Positions 60,193-64,000 of a stretch of DNA of 64,000 nt are shown here, piece by piece. The notes beneath the pieces are model-generated. The model had not been told where the DNA came from. It ran no database searches and saw only the letters and a program-made list of their open reading frames with translations. The position numbers were made by a program, and so were the translations under genes. Source of the DNA: Risungbinella massiliensis (lineage in GTDB: Bacteria > Bacillota > Bacilli > Thermoactinomycetales > Thermoactinomycetaceae); the NCBI RefSeq assembly GCF_000942395.1, contig NZ_LN812103.1, positions 439,394 to 503,393 of the forward strand, in the 5' to 3' direction. Every line of letters starts with the position of its first letter. Within the stretch, counting starts at the first letter, position 1.

Positions 60193-61389
60193 ATGGGCAA
60201 AATCGCATGGACGCATGCTAATATTTATACAGAAGTAGGTTGGCTTACAGATGCTTATCTCCTCACAGAAGGTGGAAAAATTCAGGAAATCGGCGAAATG
60301 ACCCATTATCAGGGAGATGCGGACCAAACGATCTCATTAGAAGGAAAAGGCCTCCTCTTGCCTGGGATGATTGATGTACATATACATGGAACCGATGGTG
60401 CTGATACGATGGACGCTACACCAGAAGCGTTAACCACAATGGCGAAAGCTCTGGGGCAAGAAGGAACTACTAGTTTTTTGGCTACAACTATCACGCAAGA
60501 AAAAGAAGCGATCAGCCGAGCACTTGCAAATGCAGCTGATTTTATCGAGACACAACCTACCTCTGGACAGGCGGAGTGCCTAGGAATTCATTTGGAAGGA
60601 CCTTTTATTAATCCGAAAATGGCGGGCGCTCAGCCAATTGAGCATATCACTCCTCCTGATATATTTCAGATGAAAGAATGGCAAGAGATAGCGAAAAATC
60701 ATATACGTCTCATTACGATGGCTCCAGAAGAGGAGAATGCTCTTGATTTGATTCGGTATTTAGCTGAGACTGGAGTAGTTGCCTCGATTGGCCATACAAG
60801 TGCTACCTACCAGCAAGTACGTGAAGCGATTGCAGCAGGTGCAACCCATGTAACTCATTTATACAACCAGATGAGAGGACTTCATCACCGTGAACCAGGT
60901 GTGGTGGGTGCAGCGATGCTATCAGATGAACTAATGGTTGAAATGATCGTAGATGGAATCCACATCGATCCGAAAATGGTAAAGCTTGCTTATGATCAGA
61001 TTTCGGCGGATCGAACAGTCTTAGTCACTGATTCGATGAGAGCGAAATGTTTGCGGAATGGGAAGTATGACCTAGGCGGACAAGAAGTAACCGTAGAAAA
61101 TGGGGAGGCAAGGCTGTCCAATGGGTCTCTAGCAGGCAGTATTCTCAAAATGAAAGATGCAATTTGGCATATGAGAGAGTTTGCCGGTGCAAGCTTAGAA
61201 GAACTGGTTCAGATCTCTTCTACCAACGCTGCCAAAGAATTGGGTGTTTGGGACCGAAAAGGGAGTATTGCAGTAGGAAAAGACGCTGATTTTGTATGGT
61301 TAACGGATGAATTAGAACTAGAAATGACAGTAAGTCGTGGAGAAATATCATATCAAAGGAGTACAGAAACGACCAATGGAACTAATTAA
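60193..61389 (+). CDS. nagA: N-acetylglucosamine-6-phosphate deacetylase
   Basis: 398 residues. Amidohydrolase barrel: GMIDVHIHGTDG (HxH), HLEGPFINPKMAGAQP, IGHTSATYQQV, THLYNQMRGLHHREPGVVGAA, and TDSMRAKC (late Asp). Removes acetate from GlcNAc-6-P in amino sugar use. ATG 60193 is better spaced from AAAGG than ATG 60184. Overlaps nagB by 14 bases. Confidence 0.94.
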   Translation: MGKIAWTHANIYTEVGWLTDAYLLTEGGKIQEIGEMTHYQGDADQTISLEGKGLLLPGMIDVHIHGTDGADTMDATPEALTTMAKALGQEGTTSFLATTITQEKEAISRALANAADFIETQPTSGQAECLGIHLEGPFINPKMAGAQPIEHITPPDIFQMKEWQEIAKNHIRLITMAPEEENALDLIRYLAETGVVASIGHTSATYQQVREAIAAGATHVTHLYNQMRGLHHREPGVVGAAMLSDELMVEMIVDGIHIDPKMVKLAYDQISADRTVLVTDSMRAKCLRNGKYDLGGQEVTVENGEARLSNGSLAGSILKMKDAIWHMREFAGASLEELVQISSTNAAKELGVWDRKGSIAVGKDADFVWLTDELELEMTVSRGEISYQRSTETTNGTN

Positions 61390-62113
61390 AGCAAAAGATT
61401 ATCGAGAGATGTGCAAATTAGCTGCAGAAAAAATGATCAAGTTAGTGATGGAAAAACCAAATGCTGTTTTAGGTCTAGCAACTGGCTCTACCCCATTGGG
61501 AACGTATGGATTTTTAAAGCAAGATTATGAGCAAAATGGTACTTCTTATCAACAGGTGACCACGTTTAATTTAGATGAGTATGTGGGATTGGACGGATCG
61601 CATCCTCAAAGTTATCGATACTTTATGAATAAGAATTTGTTTTCTGGGATCGACATCCAACTGGATAACACCTATGTACCAAGTGGACAAGTAGAGAACA
61701 TGGAAGAAGAGTGTCTGAACTATGAATCACTGCTACGTACAAAAGGTCCAATAGACTTACAACTACTTGGGATTGGACGCAATGGTCATATTGGATTTAA
61801 TGAACCAGGTACGTCATTTCAGACCAATACGCATGTTGTAGAGCTAACGGAATCGACTCGTGAAGCAAACAAACGCTTCTTTGACTCAATCGAAGAAGTT
61901 CCAACTCATGCGATTACGATGGGAATCTCTTCGATTATGGAAAGCAACGAAATTCTTTTATTAGTAAGCGGTGAGAGTAAAGCACCGATTGTTCGGGATC
62001 TATTTGAAAAGGAACAGACAGAAGAAATTCCAGCCACCGTACTCAAAAGTCATCCCAATGTGACGGTTATTGCGGATGAGGAAGCATTGTCTTTGTTAAC
62101 GGAAAAAGTATAA
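61376..62113 (+). CDS. nagB: Glucosamine-6-phosphate deaminase
   Basis: 245 residues. VLGLATGSTPLGTYGFL, FNLDEYVGLDGSHPQSYRYFMN, LLGIGRNGHIGFNEPG and the allosteric/late region THAITMGISSIMESNEILLLV are NagB hallmarks. Converts GlcN-6-P to fructose-6-P. Operon with nagA; no GntR (NagR) regulator gene follows in this window. Confidence 0.95.
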   Translation: MELIKAKDYREMCKLAAEKMIKLVMEKPNAVLGLATGSTPLGTYGFLKQDYEQNGTSYQQVTTFNLDEYVGLDGSHPQSYRYFMNKNLFSGIDIQLDNTYVPSGQVENMEEECLNYESLLRTKGPIDLQLLGIGRNGHIGFNEPGTSFQTNTHVVELTESTREANKRFFDSIEEVPTHAITMGISSIMESNEILLLVSGESKAPIVRDLFEKEQTEEIPATVLKSHPNVTVIADEEALSLLTEKV

Positions 62114-62181
62114 TCATTACATCATTTTTGGCTTTTAAGTTGGATGGTAAAAAGTTTCTACATTTATGCTAAATTCGAAAA

Positions 62182-62217
62182 GATGACTTCTGAACAAATC
62201 AGGAGTCATCTTTTTTT
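62182..62217 (+). terminator. Terminator of nagAB
   Basis: GATGACTtCTGA/TCAGgAGTCATC stem with seven T. Confidence 0.9.
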
Positions 62218-62293
62218 ATAAAAAACACCCATTTTTAGCATGAAATAACGATTGTAGATAAAAAATAAAGAATGCTTCAAAGAGGGGGCTAAT

Positions 62294-63856
62294 ATGAGAA
62301 ATTTCATTAATCTAATAGAAAAGCTATCAAAAGACAAAGAACAAAAAATCAACGAACAACAACCAACAAAGTTAATTTACAAGAGTCTTTCTAAGAATTT
62401 AGAGATTATTAAAATTACACTTGGGAATTGTAGCGACCTAATTGTCCGCGAATTTCAGCTCGGTAAAACCAATGTCAAAGCAGCAATCTTTTATTTAGAT
62501 GGTTTGGTGAACATTAATTATATTCAAGAAAATATATTGAAATCATTAATGGCAGATGTAAAGAATGTCACAAATACAGACGGTGATCCAGATCAAACAA
62601 ATATCATCGCGTATTTAAAAAATCATATACTGACAGTTGGAGAAACAAAAAAAGTTTTTGACTTTAAACTGTTGTATCATTCGCTTTTGTCTGGAGACAC
62701 AATTTTATTAATTGATGGGCAAAACCAAGGTTTAATCTCTAGTACGAGAGAGTGGAAAGAGCGTGGAGTGCAAGAATCCAGTACGCAGAGTGTAGTAAAA
62801 GGATCGAAAGAGAGCTTTACCGAAACAATGCGTACTAATACGGCTCTCGTTCGCCGGAGAATAAAAGATACACATTTGAGGATCGATACTAGACAGATTG
62901 GTAGAGTTACCAAAACAGATGTTGCTGTTCTATATATAGACGGAATTGCCGATGAAAAAGTAGTCAAAGAAGTTTTCTCTCGCTTGGATTCTATTGATAT
63001 TGATGCCATTTTGGATAGTGGATATATCGAAGAGCTAATCGAAGATACGACATATACTCCATTTCCAACTACTTATTCTACGGAACTTCCTGATACAGTT
63101 GCAGCAGGGTTACTAGAAGGTCGGGTTGCCATCATGGTAGATGGGACTCCGTTTGCTCTTTTGGTTCCTGGACTATTTGTCCATTTTTTTCACTCCAATG
63201 AAGACTATTACCAACGATTTGATATTAGTACCTTTGTTCGCATTCTCCGTTTTATCGCTTTTGTGATGGCTCTGCTAGTTCCATCCATTTATATTGCAGT
63301 TACTACTTATCATCAAGAAATGATTCCCACTTCCCTCTTAATCAGTTTAGCTGCTCAACGTGATGGAGTACCTTTTCCGGCTCTTTTTGAGGCGATGATG
63401 ATGGAGTTTACCTTTGAAGTTTTGCGGGAGGCTGGACTGCGTCTGCCCAAAAACGTTGGTTCTGCCATTTCTATTGTGGGTGCATTAGTACTTGGTCAAG
63501 CCGCTGTACAGGCTGGTTTAATTTCAGCGGCAATGGTAATTGTCGTGTCCCTCACGGCGATTAGTAGCTTTATGTTTCCCTCTTATACGATGTCGTTTCC
63601 TGTAAGAATTCTAAGATTTATCTTTATGGGTCTAGCGGGTTTTATAGGTCTGTTGGGAGTTGGCTTGGGTTTGATTGCACTTATTTTTCACTTATGTAGT
63701 CTGCGGTCATTTGGAGTTCCGTATATGGCGCCCTTTGGCCCTTACATTCAAGAAGATCAAAAAGATGCTATCTTCCGTTTTCCTCGAGGGAAACTATTTT
63801 CTCGCCCTCGATTGATTAGTCATCAAAACCGAGTTCGAATTAAGATGAAGCACTAG
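62294..63856 (+). CDS. Spore germination protein, GerA family (A subunit)
   Basis: 520 residues. N-terminal soluble domain (1-300) with LLYHSLLSGDTILLIDG, IKDTHLRIDTRQIGRVTKTDVAVLYIDGIA, and GRVAIMVDGTPFALLVPGLF, then five membrane helices from about 315 (FVRILRFIAFVMALLVPSIYIAV). It is the A subunit of a germinant receptor such as GerA/GerB/GerK; the exact receptor is not fixed. Ribosome site AGAGGGGG. Confidence 0.95.
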   Translation: MRNFINLIEKLSKDKEQKINEQQPTKLIYKSLSKNLEIIKITLGNCSDLIVREFQLGKTNVKAAIFYLDGLVNINYIQENILKSLMADVKNVTNTDGDPDQTNIIAYLKNHILTVGETKKVFDFKLLYHSLLSGDTILLIDGQNQGLISSTREWKERGVQESSTQSVVKGSKESFTETMRTNTALVRRRIKDTHLRIDTRQIGRVTKTDVAVLYIDGIADEKVVKEVFSRLDSIDIDAILDSGYIEELIEDTTYTPFPTTYSTELPDTVAAGLLEGRVAIMVDGTPFALLVPGLFVHFFHSNEDYYQRFDISTFVRILRFIAFVMALLVPSIYIAVTTYHQEMIPTSLLISLAAQRDGVPFPALFEAMMMEFTFEVLREAGLRLPKNVGSAISIVGALVLGQAAVQAGLISAAMVIVVSLTAISSFMFPSYTMSFPVRILRFIFMGLAGFIGLLGVGLGLIALIFHLCSLRSFGVPYMAPFGPYIQEDQKDAIFRFPRGKLFSRPRLISHQNRVRIKMKH

Positions 63857-63871
63857 AAAGAAGGAAATGGA

Positions 63872-64000
63872 ATGAATCGAAGAAATCTATTCTTGTGTAT
63901 TCTGCTGCTTCTATTTATGACAACAGGGTGTTGGAGTAAAAAGGAACTAAATGAACTGGCAATCATGAGCGGAGTTGGGATTGACAAAACCGAAGATGGT
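63872..64000 (+). CDS. Spore germination lipoprotein, Ger(x)C family, 3' end outside the window
   Basis: First 43 residues only: signal LFLCILLLLFMTTGC (lipobox TTG-C), then WSKKELNELAIMSGVGIDKTEDG, the standard GerC start. 15 bases after the gerA-type stop, so order A then C; a B subunit would be expected later or elsewhere. Confidence 0.9.
   Translation, partial: MNRRNLFLCILLLLFMTTGCWSKKELNELAIMSGVGIDKTEDG

Overview
The window looks like a chromosomal stretch of an endospore-forming, low-to-moderate GC member of the Bacillales. Spore genes are spread across it (cwlJ-gerQ, an rsfA-type regulator, five YjcZ-like miniproteins, gerA/gerC), and it also has a bacillithiol-linked YtxJ, a CcpA, class II LexA-type SOS boxes, a tRNA-Tyr T-box and a TPP riboswitch. 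The gene set would suit Thermoactinomycetaceae, but that family-level placement is an inference only. The backbone order ytxG-ytxH-ytxJ-aroA-ccpA ... acsA ... tyrS ... rpsD follows the order known from Bacillus, with several insertions.

Region by region. 1-10 kb: the end of rlmCD, a DUF523 gene flanked by an att-like 20-bp repeat, small enzymes (Nudix, GNAT, ADP-ribosylglycohydrolase), two tandem cysteine-rich zinc-ribbon genes with identical switch-like RNA leaders, a lipoprotein operon abutting a TnpB scar, and an SOS-controlled Y-family polymerase/YolD pair. 10-20 kb: MetPS-type amino acid importer, TSUP permease, cwlJ-gerQ, PutP, an HtrA-like protease without PDZ, BioY under a probable BirA site, and a carboxypeptidase-regulatory-repeat protein with a degenerate follower. 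20-29 kb: a pseudouridine synthase, CoA-binding protein, TPR protein, DUF309, RsfA-like regulator, the YjcZ array, an isocitrate/isopropylmalate-type dehydrogenase and the ytxGHJ-aroA block. 29-44 kb: a 577-aa proline-rich protein of unknown role, ccpA-MTA/SAH nucleosidase, a heavily deleted BceRAB-type remnant, acsA, two class A PBPs in tandem, and T-box-controlled tyrZ.

44-53.4 kb is an AT-rich accessory island lodged between tyrS and the thi/rpsD block. It has gene scars, a frameshifted membrane protein, an XRE-TPR regulator and, divergent from it, a lasso-peptide operon: unknown 90-aa protein, B1 (RRE), precursor A, HPr-kinase-like K, B2 (leader peptidase), C (cyclase, with a frameshift at an 8-T run) and a subtilase-fold protein whose aligned nucleophile is Cys. 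No ABC exporter is visible. This is the most novel system here: a kinase-containing (paeninodin-type) lasso operon in which a Cys-variant subtilase with a helical C-terminal part takes the position usually held by a transporter.

53.5-64 kb: a TPP-riboswitch-controlled thiamine-precursor importer (thiY, thiamine-binding small protein, thiX, thiZ), rpsD with a structured leader, trmB, an IS-end-like repeat, a thioesterase and Nudix pair, nagA-nagB, and the start of a gerA-type germinant receptor operon that runs off the window.
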